This document shows, in pieces, positions 46,057 to 54,067 of a DNA stretch of 64,000 bases. Position 1 is the first letter of the stretch, and each line of letters starts with the position of its first letter. The DNA comes from Pseudomonas cannabina (lineage in GTDB: Bacteria; Pseudomonadota; Gammaproteobacteria; Pseudomonadales; Pseudomonadaceae): positions 1,054,001 to 1,118,000 of the forward strand of contig NZ_FNKU01000001.1 in the NCBI RefSeq assembly GCF_900100365.1. Direction: 5' to 3'. The notes below the pieces were generated by a model. The model did not search any database. It saw nothing but the letters and a program-made list of their open reading frames with translations, and was not told the origin of the DNA. Both the position numbers and the translations under genes were made by a program.

Positions 46057-46539
46057 ATGTTCGATCACCGTCCCCTGGAAGAAAAAGACATAGCCGCGGT
46101 TTGCGAGCTGCCGCAGAACGCCGATGAACTGTTCTATATGTTCCCCAGAGCCACCTACCCGCTGGATGCCGCACAACTGCGCGACGCGCTGGAGACCCGG
46201 CATGATTCGATCGTCATCGAGATGGACGGCGAAGTCGTAGGTTTTGCCAACTTCGCGCAGTGCCATTTCCGGGGGCGCTGCACGCTGGGCAATGTCATCA
46301 TCGCGCCCAAGGCCCGCGCCAAAGGGGTAGGGCGTTACATGATCACGACCATGATGGGCATTGCGTTCGACAAGCATGAGGCCACCGAGCTGATCGCCTC
46401 CTGCTACAACCACAACGTACCCGGGCTACTGTTCTACCCGCGAATGGGTTTCCGCCCTTATGCCATCGAAGAGCGACGTGACAAGCAAGGTGCCCGCGTG
46501 GCATTGATCCATCTGCGTCTTTCAGGGTCGGCTGAGTGA
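46057..46539 (+). CDS. GNAT N-acetyltransferase
   Basis: A 160-residue enzyme. The acetyl-CoA segment is NVIIAPKARAKGVGRYMITT (about residues 82-101), with AIDEY-like helices before it, and LFYPRMGFRPYAIEERRD closes the fold. The start at 46057 is chosen for the AAGAGG site 9-14 bases upstream; the longer frame from 45979 lacks support. Substrate unknown. Confidence 0.85.
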   Translation: MFDHRPLEEKDIAAVCELPQNADELFYMFPRATYPLDAAQLRDALETRHDSIVIEMDGEVVGFANFAQCHFRGRCTLGNVIIAPKARAKGVGRYMITTMMGIAFDKHEATELIASCYNHNVPGLLFYPRMGFRPYAIEERRDKQGARVALIHLRLSGSAE

Positions 46540-46942
46540 AACAGGCAACCTTTCTGACGACAGCCGGGTGAAAACCTGGCTGTCGCCGTGGTGTTTTCAG
46601 GATGTATTGAATGTGAATTCACAACCGTTCGTCGCCCGATTTTTTAAAAAGTGAGGGTGCGTTTAGACGCGTTGATCCACATCAAGCGGTTTACTGCCTG
46701 ATAACACTACAGTGAATCGTTTTTTCTATTGTTTCTGTCAATGCCTGGTTGTAACCGTTCTATTTATATTCAGATGTGGAAGTTGCCTGGCAATCGGGTT
46801 TGGGCGTATAAGTGTTTTAAGAATCAGGCGCGTGGCGACAAATAATTGGCTGACCTTTCCGGGTTGCGTTAAAGTGTCAATTAATAATAAAAATCGCGAA
46901 CAACCACTGTTTGATTGAACTTGACACATAAGGAGATAAAAA
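46540..46942. other. Intergenic region with hairpin and promoter for the DUF1652 gene
   Basis: About 400 bases. A hairpin with 8-base arms CGACAGCC / GGCTGTCG (46558-46585) follows the acetyltransferase stop and may end transcription. The rest is AT-rich and should contain the promoter of the small gene at 46943. No other gene is supported. Confidence 0.55.
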
Positions 46943-47209
46943 ATGATTGCCAGTGGATTGTCTACGTTGGAACTTCGCAGCATTGTCGAAGGTGCTTTTC
47001 TGCCCTTACAGTGCACTTGCACCATCGCGCAAGACCAGTCAATGACGGTGCAGGTCAAAGACCCGTCTTCCGGGCGAGTGGAATTGCTGGAAACAGGCAT
47101 CTCTTTAAACCGCTTGAAGAACAGCCGCGACATCTCCGCTCTGGTGGCAAAGCTTCGTGACGGGCTTGCTCACGATGGAACGGTTCAGGTCCACTACCGC
47201 ACCGCGTGA
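46943..47209 (+). CDS. DUF1652 small protein
   Basis: An 88-residue protein with the DUF1652 pattern: LSTLELRSIVEGAFLPLQCT at the start and GTVQVHYRTA at the end. A strong AAGGAG ribosome site sits 7-12 bases before the ATG. DUF1652 proteins are common in pseudomonads and have no known function. It is a monocistronic gene in an AT-rich neighbourhood. Confidence 0.85.
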   Translation: MIASGLSTLELRSIVEGAFLPLQCTCTIAQDQSMTVQVKDPSSGRVELLETGISLNRLKNSRDISALVAKLRDGLAHDGTVQVHYRTA

Positions 47210-47709
47210 ATCAGCGCCAGCCCTTTAGCGACGCGGCATGACTTGCAGATAGACCCAAGCCCTTGTCTTCTTCGACCGGGGCTTTTTCATGTCTGCCGGA
47301 TGCTCGGCCTTTCAGGTGATTTGCCTGCACAGGTAACGGATGACGAGCGCCGAACGGCTCGTCAAATTGTCGGCGCTGGAAGAAGGTGTTTTTTTACGGC
47401 TGCGATCAAAAAATATAAAGCACCTGGGCCGCGTCGCAACGTCATCAGCGCAACGTCCCTAAACACAATAAAAATAACAATGTCATTCAAAATCATCAGG
47501 TTGCAGGATGATCTCAAAGACGTCTGCCTGAACGGTCTTATTTGACACATTCTGTATTGTTTGCAACTATCAATGCGTGGGTTGCATCCGCAATACCTTG
47601 CAAGCAGGCAGTAGTTGCAAAAAACTTTAATTGAAGGGACTGGCGGTAGCCTTGGCGTTTGTTCCGTCAACATTGCAATCTGATCCCTCAACCCGTCAGT
47701 ACCCCCTAA

Positions 47710-47808
47710 GGAGACGCTGATTTATTCTAAAACCCAGCTGTTGCCCCCAGATAAATCAAGGCCTCCAGAGCGTTGCAGGGACGAAAAATCGAATAAATCA
47801 GCGCCTCC
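47710..47808 (-). mobile_element. 99-bp MITE, copy 3 (reverse orientation)
   Basis: The reverse complement is identical to copies 1, 2 and 4. It is flanked by CTAA at 47706-47709 and 47809-47812. Confidence 0.93.
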
Positions 47809-47818
47809 CTAAGTATCC

Positions 47819-47906
47819 TCTGAAAAAGCCCATTTTTTTGGAGAGGAACCGGGCTGGAGCGCCTGTATTTACTGGCTTCGACTTTTGAAGAAAAGGCTTT
47901 TTCAGA
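47819..47906. repeat. 88-bp segment with 12-bp terminal inverted repeats
   Basis: TCTGAAAAAGCC (47819-47830) and GGCTTTTTCAGA (47895-47906) are a perfect 12-base inverted repeat. They frame the spacer between the two inverted MITE copies. It may be a second small element or a transposon-end relic. Confidence 0.6.
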
Positions 47907-47916
47907 CCTTCCCTAA

Positions 47917-48015
47917 GGAGGCGCTGATTTATTCGATTTTTCGTCCCTGCAACGCTCTGGAGGCCTTGATTTATCTGGGGGCAACAGCTGGGTTTTAGAA
48001 TAAATCAGCGTCTCC
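47917..48015 (+). mobile_element. 99-bp MITE, copy 4
   Basis: Identical to copies 1 and 2. It is flanked by CTAA at 47913-47916 and 48016-48019. Confidence 0.93.
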
Positions 48016-48200
48016 CTAAAGTATTATAACGTTCGGGCGTTTAACAGCCTGTAACATCTGCAACTACGCCCGGACCTTGAAGCCTGCCCTGTCTTTACCT
48101 GAATCGTGCATGGACGCTGGTTCGTCTCAATCAGTCGAGTATTCGATCATCCAGTCTTTCCGGATTGCACCAACGTACGCAATGACGATGGAGCATCACC

Positions 48201-49631
48201 ATGTCTGAAAATCGTATGGAAACAACCTGCGCCTGTGTTGTGGGAGGCGCGGGCCTTGCCGGCATGGGATTTCTGTTCAATGCCCTGAAGAGCGGGGCAA
48301 TGAAAGAGATTGCGGCAAACGGGCTGATTGTCATTGATGCCAGCGATCAGCCCGGGATGGGCACGCTGGGTCACTACCGGATCACGGCCAATTCGATCGG
48401 TAACGTATTCATCGATTGTCTGCGTGACCCTGCGTTACGTGACGTGCTTAAGCCATTGGAGCACTCAGCGGCCTACTGGCGGATCGCCGCGCAGGCGCAG
48501 AGCGCACCGCAACTGTCGGACGTCGGCCTGCTCATGGCCGAGGCTTCCAGGCTGGTACTGGACCATCTCGTGAATCATTACGGCGTGGAGGTCTGGTCTG
48601 GCACCGTTATTACTGAAGTCATCAGCGCCGACGATCTGTTCTGCCTGCGCGTCGAGAGGGCCGGCGTCACTCGCTGGGTGCGCAGCCGGACCCTGGTGCT
48701 CAATCCGGGTGGTCGACAGGTTCCACAGCACATGATCGCCAGCCTGGCGCGTCATGATTTGCCGCTGTCCGAGACCATGAATATTCAAAGCGCCGACAGG
48801 CTGCTGCGCATGAATGCCGTGCAGTTGCGTGAAGTGTTCGCGCTGGCGCTGGCCAGTGAAGGTCGAATCACGCTGGTAGGCGGGTCGCACACTGCGTTTT
48901 CCATGCTGGAAAACCTGGCAGATGCGCTCGAGTTCGCCGGTTTGCAGGAATTGACACTCATACACCGCAGCCGGATCAGGTTGTTCTATGAAAGCATCAA
49001 GGAGGCGCAGGCTGCCGGCTACGAGTTTGACCCGCAGCTCGACCGGTGTCCGGTGTCAGGGCGCATCAATCGCTCTGGCGGCTTGCGCTATCGCTCACTG
49101 GATATCGGACGTGAGGCGATGCTCAGTGGCCACGTGGGCAAAACCGGCGTGCGCGTGCAGTTGCTGCAGATAGCTGGAGGACGGGGCGGTGATCACCAGC
49201 AAGCCCGGCTGGCGCTGGCCGAGTCCAGTGTGGTGGTGCAATGCTCGGGGTATCAGCCGTTGCTGCCGGTCATGCGTGACGGCGATGGCAATCTGATCAG
49301 CCTGCGCGAGATCAAAGGCGGGCTTGACTCCGACCCTGCCGGATGCCCCATGGATCAGAGCGGGCGGCGACTCAGCGGGCTGCATCTGTTCGGTCTGGGC
49401 GCCGGGCTCGGGGTCAATCCACAATTGGGCAGCGAACCGGCCTTCGATGGGCGTATCTACGGTGTCTGGCTATTTCACCACGACGCCAGCCGGGCAGTGA
49501 TCGAAGCCGTCCTCACCCGGCTACGTCAGAAGGCGTCCGCTGACGTTCGTATTACGCCAGGCATAAAAAACGGCGCCCCAGGGGCGCCGTACGGCAGATC
49601 CGCCAATGGCTGGCAGGTCTACATTGAATAA
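48201..49631 (+). CDS. FAD/NAD(P)-binding flavoprotein, possible N-monooxygenase relative
   Basis: A 476-residue protein with two dinucleotide-binding motifs: CACVVGGAGLAGMGFL near residue 12 (FAD) and ITLVGGSHTAFSMLENL near residue 228 (NADPH-like). A long first domain carries GMGTLGHYRITANSIGNVF. The layout resembles class B flavin monooxygenases acting on lysine or ornithine, but the family is not clear and no siderophore genes are adjacent. A GGAG site is 7-10 bases before the ATG. The last residues (ITPGIKNGAPGAPYG) are encoded by the csrA terminator hairpin on the other strand, so the C-terminus is constrained by RNA structure. Confidence 0.7.
   Translation: MSENRMETTCACVVGGAGLAGMGFLFNALKSGAMKEIAANGLIVIDASDQPGMGTLGHYRITANSIGNVFIDCLRDPALRDVLKPLEHSAAYWRIAAQAQSAPQLSDVGLLMAEASRLVLDHLVNHYGVEVWSGTVITEVISADDLFCLRVERAGVTRWVRSRTLVLNPGGRQVPQHMIASLARHDLPLSETMNIQSADRLLRMNAVQLREVFALALASEGRITLVGGSHTAFSMLENLADALEFAGLQELTLIHRSRIRLFYESIKEAQAAGYEFDPQLDRCPVSGRINRSGGLRYRSLDIGREAMLSGHVGKTGVRVQLLQIAGGRGGDHQQARLALAESSVVVQCSGYQPLLPVMRDGDGNLISLREIKGGLDSDPAGCPMDQSGRRLSGLHLFGLGAGLGVNPQLGSEPAFDGRIYGVWLFHHDASRAVIEAVLTRLRQKASADVRITPGIKNGAPGAPYGRSANGWQVYIE
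49565..49589 (-). terminator. csrA terminator inside the convergent coding region
   Basis: On the minus strand a GC-rich hairpin (arms CGGCGCCCC / GGGGCGCCG) is followed by six Ts. It lies 57 bases past the csrA stop and within the last 70 bases of the flavoprotein gene. Confidence 0.85.
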
Positions 49632-49645
49632 GGGGGTGGCAGGAT

Positions 49646-49834
49646 TTATTGTGGGTCCTGGTTCGGAGCCAGTTCTGCCTGAATGCGTTTGTAGATTTCT
49701 TCGCGGTGCACAGAAACATTTTTTGGCGCGTTGATGCCCAGGCGGACCTGCAGCCCTTGAACGCCAAGAATAGTGACGGTGATTTCGTCACCAATGTTTA
49801 TGCTTTCGCCTACTTTGCGAGTGAGTATCAACAT
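49646..49834 (-). CDS. csrA: CsrA/RsmA-family RNA-binding regulator
   Basis: A 62-residue protein with the hallmark start [18 protein letters not shown] and the VHREEIY segment with the RNA-binding Arg and Glu residues. Dimers bind GGA loops in mRNA leaders and control virulence and secondary metabolism in pseudomonads. Pseudomonads carry several paralogues, and the sequence is closer to the RsmE type than to RsmA by my recollection. A good terminator follows at 49565-49589. Confidence 0.93.
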   Translation of the reverse strand: MLILTRKVGESINIGDEITVTILGVQGLQVRLGINAPKNVSVHREEIYKRIQAELAPNQDPQ

Positions 49835-50357
49835 AATCTTTTCCTTGATGGCCTCTTGAAAACGCCTCTATCAAGAGGCTGGCGTTTGCCTTTGCGTGGT
49901 GATTGTTGCCGAGTGCATCCAAATGCATCCGTCTTATGACGTTGCACAGGTGAATTTAATTCCCTCGGTTCATTTTCTTGTCATCGGGATTTGCATGCCC
50001 GATACGACGAGTGCGCCAATTCTGCCCGTTTTGACGTGAAAATGCCCGTGTTTACTGGCGCTACATGAAAAGTAACGCGAACGGATGAGCACGTTCAGGC
50101 AGCTCTCGCCGTGGTAGACGAGGTCAGGCTGGCCAAATTCCACATGAATGTAAGCGTAGGCTCGACTTGCGAAACTTGCCCGGGCTTTCTGAAAAATCGA
50201 ATGGAATGAGGCGTAAGGAGGCGTAGGACGGGGGCATGGCTGTGCGGGGAATATCAACGCAGGTCGTGTAAGGCTGGCATTGTCGCAGCCCTGCGGCTTC
50301 AGGTGAGATACGGGCCTTCGCGGGTCGGAGTCCGCGAAGGCCGGTGTCTTTTGCGGG
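49835..50357. other. Intergenic region with terminator-like hairpin
   Basis: About 520 bases between csrA and gntT. A hairpin with perfect 11-base arms GGCCTTCGCGG / CCGCGAAGGCC (50313-50342) lies just downstream of gntT on its strand and probably ends that transcript. A 95-codon minus-strand frame (49970-50257) has no family match or ribosome site and is not accepted as a gene. Confidence 0.6.
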
Positions 50358-51710
50358 TTATACCAGCGTCGACAGCAGCATGATGAAGATCAGGCCGACC
50401 ACCGAGAGCAAGGTTTCCATCACTGTCCAGGTCTTGAACGTCTCGGCAACCGTCATGTTGAAGTATTGCTTCACCAGCCAGAAGCCTGCGTCGTTGACGT
50501 GCGACAGGATCAGTGAACCCGCGCCGGTGGCCAGGACCAGCAGCTCACGGTTGACGCCGGGAATCAGGCCGACCACCGGAGCGACGATCCCGGCGCCAGT
50601 GATGGTCGCGACGGTCGCCGAGCCGGTAGCGATGCGAATCACTGCCGCCACCAGCCAGGCCAGCATGATCGGGTTGATCTGCGCCTGCACCGCCATGTGG
50701 CCGATGACATCGCCCACACCACTGGCGACCAGCATTTGCTTGAAACCACCACCCGCACCAACGATCAGCACGATGGCTGCAACCGGTGCCAGGCTCTGGT
50801 CGAGCAGTTTCATGATTTTCGAGCGATCGAAGCCGCGTGCCGCGCCAAACGTGTAGAACGCCAGCAACAGCGCTGCCAGCAGCGCGGTAATCGGGTGGCC
50901 GATCAGGTCCATCCAGATGCGGAACATGTTGTTTTCAGGCAACACTACGTCAGCAAAGGTCTTGAGCAGCATCAGGAAAACAGGCAGCAGGATGGTGACC
51001 AGCGTGATGCCGAAGCCAGGAAGGTTTTCAGTGCTCGATTCCTTGGCGATCTGATCCATCAGTTCCTGAGAAGGGGTACCGGGAATATGTTTGGAAATCC
51101 AGTTGCCGAAAATCGGCCCGGCAATAATTGCTGTCGGCAGCGCGACGATCAGGCCGTAGAAAATGGTCTTGCCGATGTCCGCACCGAAAATGCCGATGGC
51201 CAGCAATGGACCCGGATGCGGCGGTACCAGGCCATGGACCGCCGAAAGGCCCGCCAGCAGCGGAATACCGATCTTGACGATGGACACACCAGTGCGGCGC
51301 GCGACGATGAACACCAACGGGATCAGCAGCACGAAGCCGATCTCGAAGAACAGCGGGATGCCCACCAGAAACGCCGAGAACATCATTGCCCAATGCACTT
51401 TCTGCTTGCCGAAGACACGGATCAGGGTCTGCGCGATCTGGTCGGCACCGCCCGAATCGGCCATCAGCTTGCCGAGCATGGTGCCCAGACCAAGAATGAT
51501 ACCGACAAAGCCCAGTACGCCGCCGAAGCCGTCCTGAAACGACTTCATGACTTTTTCCACCGGCATACCGGAGGTCAGGCCGAGAAAGCCTGCCGCCAAA
51601 GTCAGCGCGACGAAGGGGTGAACTTTGAAAGTGGTGATCAACAGCACAAGGCCGACGATGGTCACCAGTGCATCGACGAGTAAAAACGTCTCATGGGTCA
51701 TACCGAACAT
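50358..51710 (-). CDS. gntT: Gluconate permease, GntP family
   Basis: A 450-residue inner-membrane transporter with about 12 helices. The family blocks GVLGFVGIILGLGTMLGKLM near residue 55, HGLVPPHPGPLLAIGIFGADIG near 160, and HVNDAGFWLVKQYFNMTVAE near 405 are conserved. GntP members are proton-driven gluconate importers. The gene is downstream of gntK on the same strand, separated by an insertion-like element and a GACAGCGCT palindrome. Expression is probably under GntR. Confidence 0.93.
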   Translation of the reverse strand: MFGMTHETFLLVDALVTIVGLVLLITTFKVHPFVALTLAAGFLGLTSGMPVEKVMKSFQDGFGGVLGFVGIILGLGTMLGKLMADSGGADQIAQTLIRVFGKQKVHWAMMFSAFLVGIPLFFEIGFVLLIPLVFIVARRTGVSIVKIGIPLLAGLSAVHGLVPPHPGPLLAIGIFGADIGKTIFYGLIVALPTAIIAGPIFGNWISKHIPGTPSQELMDQIAKESSTENLPGFGITLVTILLPVFLMLLKTFADVVLPENNMFRIWMDLIGHPITALLAALLLAFYTFGAARGFDRSKIMKLLDQSLAPVAAIVLIVGAGGGFKQMLVASGVGDVIGHMAVQAQINPIMLAWLVAAVIRIATGSATVATITGAGIVAPVVGLIPGVNRELLVLATGAGSLILSHVNDAGFWLVKQYFNMTVAETFKTWTVMETLLSVVGLIFIMLLSTLV

Positions 51711-51735
51711 GGGTGTCTCTCCGGTTATTATTTTA

Positions 51736-51876
51736 GGCTCTGTACGAAAAGTGGCTGCGCTCGGTGATGCTGCGTTAAAAACAGGCGCGGAATGCTCATT
51801 TACAACCCGTAGACTCCGCTTCCTTGCCTGTTTTTGCCTTGTCTGACCTTCGCTCGCCGACTTTTCGTACAGAGCC
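51736..51876. mobile_element. 141-bp MITE-like element between gntT and gntK
   Basis: Perfect 17-base terminal inverted repeats GGCTCTGTACGAAAAGT (51736-51752) and ACTTTTCGTACAGAGCC (51860-51876). It is bounded by TA on both sides, a possible 2-bp duplication as made by IS630/Tc1-type enzymes. It has no coding capacity. Confidence 0.75.
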
Positions 51877-51915
51877 TAGGTCGCTGCCAAGAGCGCCGTC
51901 GCTCTGTAGTGTGTA

Positions 51916-51937
51916 CGAAAGACAGCGCTGTCTTTCG
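51916..51937. promoter_or_regulatory. 22-bp perfect palindrome, probable GntR operator upstream of gntT
   Basis: CGAAAGACAGC is followed directly by its complement GCTGTCTTTCG. It contains GACAGCGCTGTC, which recurs upstream of gntK and, as a half-site, near gntR. It lies between the gntK stop and the gntT gene. Confidence 0.7.
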
Positions 51938-51951
51938 CGTTCACGCCTTTA

Positions 51952-52479
51952 TCAGGCGTGGGAGCCTTTCCACCATGCTGCGGCTTGTTTGCCAATCACA
52001 TCGATAGGCTGGGTCGCATCGACCACCAGTGTCAGCGGCTCGCCGGCCGGTGATTCGAGCGTTGCGAACTGGCTGTCGACCAGACTGGCGGGCATGAAGT
52101 GACCGGGCCGATGCGAGCAGCGTTCGGTTGCGAGCTCTTTGGTCAGTTGCAGAAAAACGAACCCCAGACCCGGTACGGCATCGCGCAAACGCTGGCGATA
52201 GATGAGCTTGAGGGCAGAGCAGGTCAGGACCGGATGTTCGCCATTGGCAAGGGCTGCAACCATCTCTTCGCCGAGGCGGGTCAGCCAGCCGGCGCGGTCT
52301 TCGTCGTTGAGCGGGGTACCGGCGCTCATCTTGTCGATATTGGCCTGGGGATGGAACGCATCGCCTTCGATCAGGCGCCCGCCGCTGTTGAGGGCAATTT
52401 CGGCACCGACGGCACTTTTGCCGCAGCCCGACACACCCATCACCACAATGGCGGAAATAGCAGTATTCGCAGTTGTCAC
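51952..52479 (-). CDS. gntK: Gluconokinase
   Basis: A 175-residue kinase with Walker A VMGVSGCGKSAVGAEIA near residue 13, DAFHPQANIDKMSAGTPLND with the substrate-binding region, and HRPGHFMPASLVDSQFATLE. It makes 6-phosphogluconate for the Entner-Doudoroff route. The start is set at GTG 52479 because a GATGAGG site lies 8 bases upstream and the length then matches the family. The longer frame to 52659 adds 60 low-complexity residues and runs through an operator palindrome. It is divergent from gntR. Confidence 0.88.
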   Translation of the reverse strand: MTTANTAISAIVVMGVSGCGKSAVGAEIALNSGGRLIEGDAFHPQANIDKMSAGTPLNDEDRAGWLTRLGEEMVAALANGEHPVLTCSALKLIYRQRLRDAVPGLGFVFLQLTKELATERCSHRPGHFMPASLVDSQFATLESPAGEPLTLVVDATQPIDVIGKQAAAWWKGSHA

Positions 52480-52497
52480 AGTAGGCACCTCATCTGG

Positions 52498-52511
52498 AGA
52501 CAGCGCTGTCT
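52498..52511. promoter_or_regulatory. GntR operator-like palindrome upstream of gntK
   Basis: AGACAGCGCTGTCT is a perfect 14-base palindrome lying just upstream of the gntK ribosome site. It shares its core with the 51916-51937 palindrome. Confidence 0.65.
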
Positions 52512-52661
52512 TTGTCCGGTGGACATCAGGCTCAGCCTGGGCTGTTCCAGTTCTTGTCGTTGTTTTGGGTTCATCATTAACCATCGGAGGCTGTTCTCCG
52601 GGGTAACTTGGCAGGGCACCCGAATGTGAAACCAGCGATAAAGCATTGTCACGTTCCATGA

Positions 52662-52673
52662 GACAGCGCTACC
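52662..52673. promoter_or_regulatory. Third GACAGCGCT site near gntR
   Basis: GACAGCGCTACC repeats the operator core with one diverged arm. Read on the other strand it contains AAGGTAGCGCT. It sits between gntK and the divergent gntR, 49 bases upstream of the gntR start. Confidence 0.6.
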
Positions 52674-52722
52674 TTATGGGGCATTCGACATACTTGGCAA
52701 CCCCTATGTTAGTTGGCAACGC

Positions 52723-53739
52723 ATGACACGCATTGGTTCCCGCTCTACGGGTCGCCCGACCCTCAATGAAGTTGCACGACTGGCTGCCGTCTCGCCGATC
52801 ACCGCTTCACGCGCCTTGCGCGGTGTCGCCACCGTGGCACCGGAACTGGTCGAAAAGGTCCGTGCTGCGGCGCAAAGCCTGGGTTACGTCGCCAATCCGG
52901 CGGCCAGAGCCCTGGCCTCTGCCTTCAGCCAGACGGTCGTGGTGCTGGTGCCCTCGCTATCCAATCAGTTATTCATCGAAACGCTGGAAGCCATTCAGGA
53001 CGTGCTGCGCGTGCGCGGTCTGGATGTGGTGATCGGCAATTATCATTACTCGCCCGAAGAAGAAGAGAAACTGCTGCGCAACCATCTGGTCAATCGGCCA
53101 CGTGGCATTCTGCTGACCGGTTTTGATCACACGCCCGCGGCGCGACAGATGCTGGAAACCAGCGGTGTGCCCTGCGTACACATGATGGAACTGGATGCGC
53201 GTCGTGGCGCTTACTGTGTCGGCTTTTCCCAGCAGCAGGCGGGGGCCGAGGCAGCCCGTCATCTGTTGGGCCGTGGCCGCCGTCGCCTGACCTATATGGC
53301 AGCGCAACTTGACCCGCGTGTGCTGCAACGCGGCGCAGGTTTTCGTCAGGTGCTCGAAGAGGCGGGGGTGTTTGACCCTCAACTGCAAGTCATGACCCGC
53401 GAGGCATCCTCGATTGCGCTGGGTGGTGAGCTGTTCGCGCGTTTGCTCGATGAACATCCGGATGTCGACGGGGTGTTCTTCTGCAATGACGACCTGGCAC
53501 AGGGCGCCGCGCTGGAGGCGCTGCGCCTTGGCATCGCGATTCCCGAGCGGGTGTCGCTGGTAGGTTTCAATGACTTGCCGGGCTCTGCGCACATGGTCCC
53601 GCGCCTGACGTCGATCCGCACACCCCGGCAAGCCGTGGGGCAACGCGCAGCGCAATTGTTGCTGGGACTGCTCGACGGCATCACTCAGGAATCCCAGGTG
53701 GATCTGGGGTTCGAACTGGTGGTCCGGCAAAGTTCCTGA
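52723..53739 (+). CDS. gntR: GntR, LacI-family gluconate repressor
   Basis: A 338-residue regulator with a LacI-type N-terminal helix-turn-helix and hinge (GRPTLNEVARLAAVSPITAS, continuing RALRGVATVAPELVEKV) and a periplasmic-binding-like core (about residues 60-335). The placement beside gntK and gntT identifies it as the gluconate regulator. Despite the name it is a LacI, not a GntR-superfamily, protein. Repeated GACAGCGCT sites nearby are its likely targets. Confidence 0.9.
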   Translation: MTRIGSRSTGRPTLNEVARLAAVSPITASRALRGVATVAPELVEKVRAAAQSLGYVANPAARALASAFSQTVVVLVPSLSNQLFIETLEAIQDVLRVRGLDVVIGNYHYSPEEEEKLLRNHLVNRPRGILLTGFDHTPAARQMLETSGVPCVHMMELDARRGAYCVGFSQQQAGAEAARHLLGRGRRRLTYMAAQLDPRVLQRGAGFRQVLEEAGVFDPQLQVMTREASSIALGGELFARLLDEHPDVDGVFFCNDDLAQGAALEALRLGIAIPERVSLVGFNDLPGSAHMVPRLTSIRTPRQAVGQRAAQLLLGLLDGITQESQVDLGFELVVRQSS

Positions 53740-54067
53740 GCCACCTCGGCGGCTGCCGTTGCGAGCAACCGACACGGCATACGCCTGACCAATGGTTACC
53801 CCGCTTCGCACGTTGCACAGGGTCTGGCTGGATGGCCCCTGCGCTGTGCCTTTCAACGCATCCTGCACCCCCGTTCGAGCGTTTTTCGGGGTCTTCGACT
53901 GTTATTTCTGTCAGTACCCAACCCCTCTTGTTGAGTATTCAATGACCATATGTTTTTGGATCGGAGCGGCATAACTGTCTTGGCCGCATCGTTGGATGTT
54001 GGGGACATCTCTTCGTATCCAGTCCCCATTCTGGCGGTCTTGCAAGACCTATTGACTGGTGGGAAAA
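53740..54067. other. Intergenic stretch, nothing supported
   Basis: About 330 bases between gntR and the beta-propeller gene. No gene, repeat or clear terminator was seen, apart from weak stem-loops near 53756-53800. Confidence 0.4.

Larger units (their letters stand above)
47210..48200. other. Long intergenic region carrying two inverted MITE copies
   Basis: Nearly 1 kb without a supported gene. It holds two MITE copies in opposite orientation (47710-47808 and 47917-48015) with an inner 12-bp inverted repeat between them. Bases 47210-47700 are AT-rich and show no coding pattern. Confidence 0.6.

Noticed and set aside
46712..46918. A 68-codon frame with a hydrophobic start
   Set aside because: AT-rich promoter region with no ribosome site and no family match.
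49970..50257. A 95-codon minus-strand frame between csrA and gntT
   Set aside because: No ribosome site, no recognised family and no coding-like pattern beyond chance.
52480..52659. N-terminal extension of gluconokinase
   Set aside because: Low-complexity, runs through an operator palindrome, and a GTG with a good ribosome site gives the normal family length.
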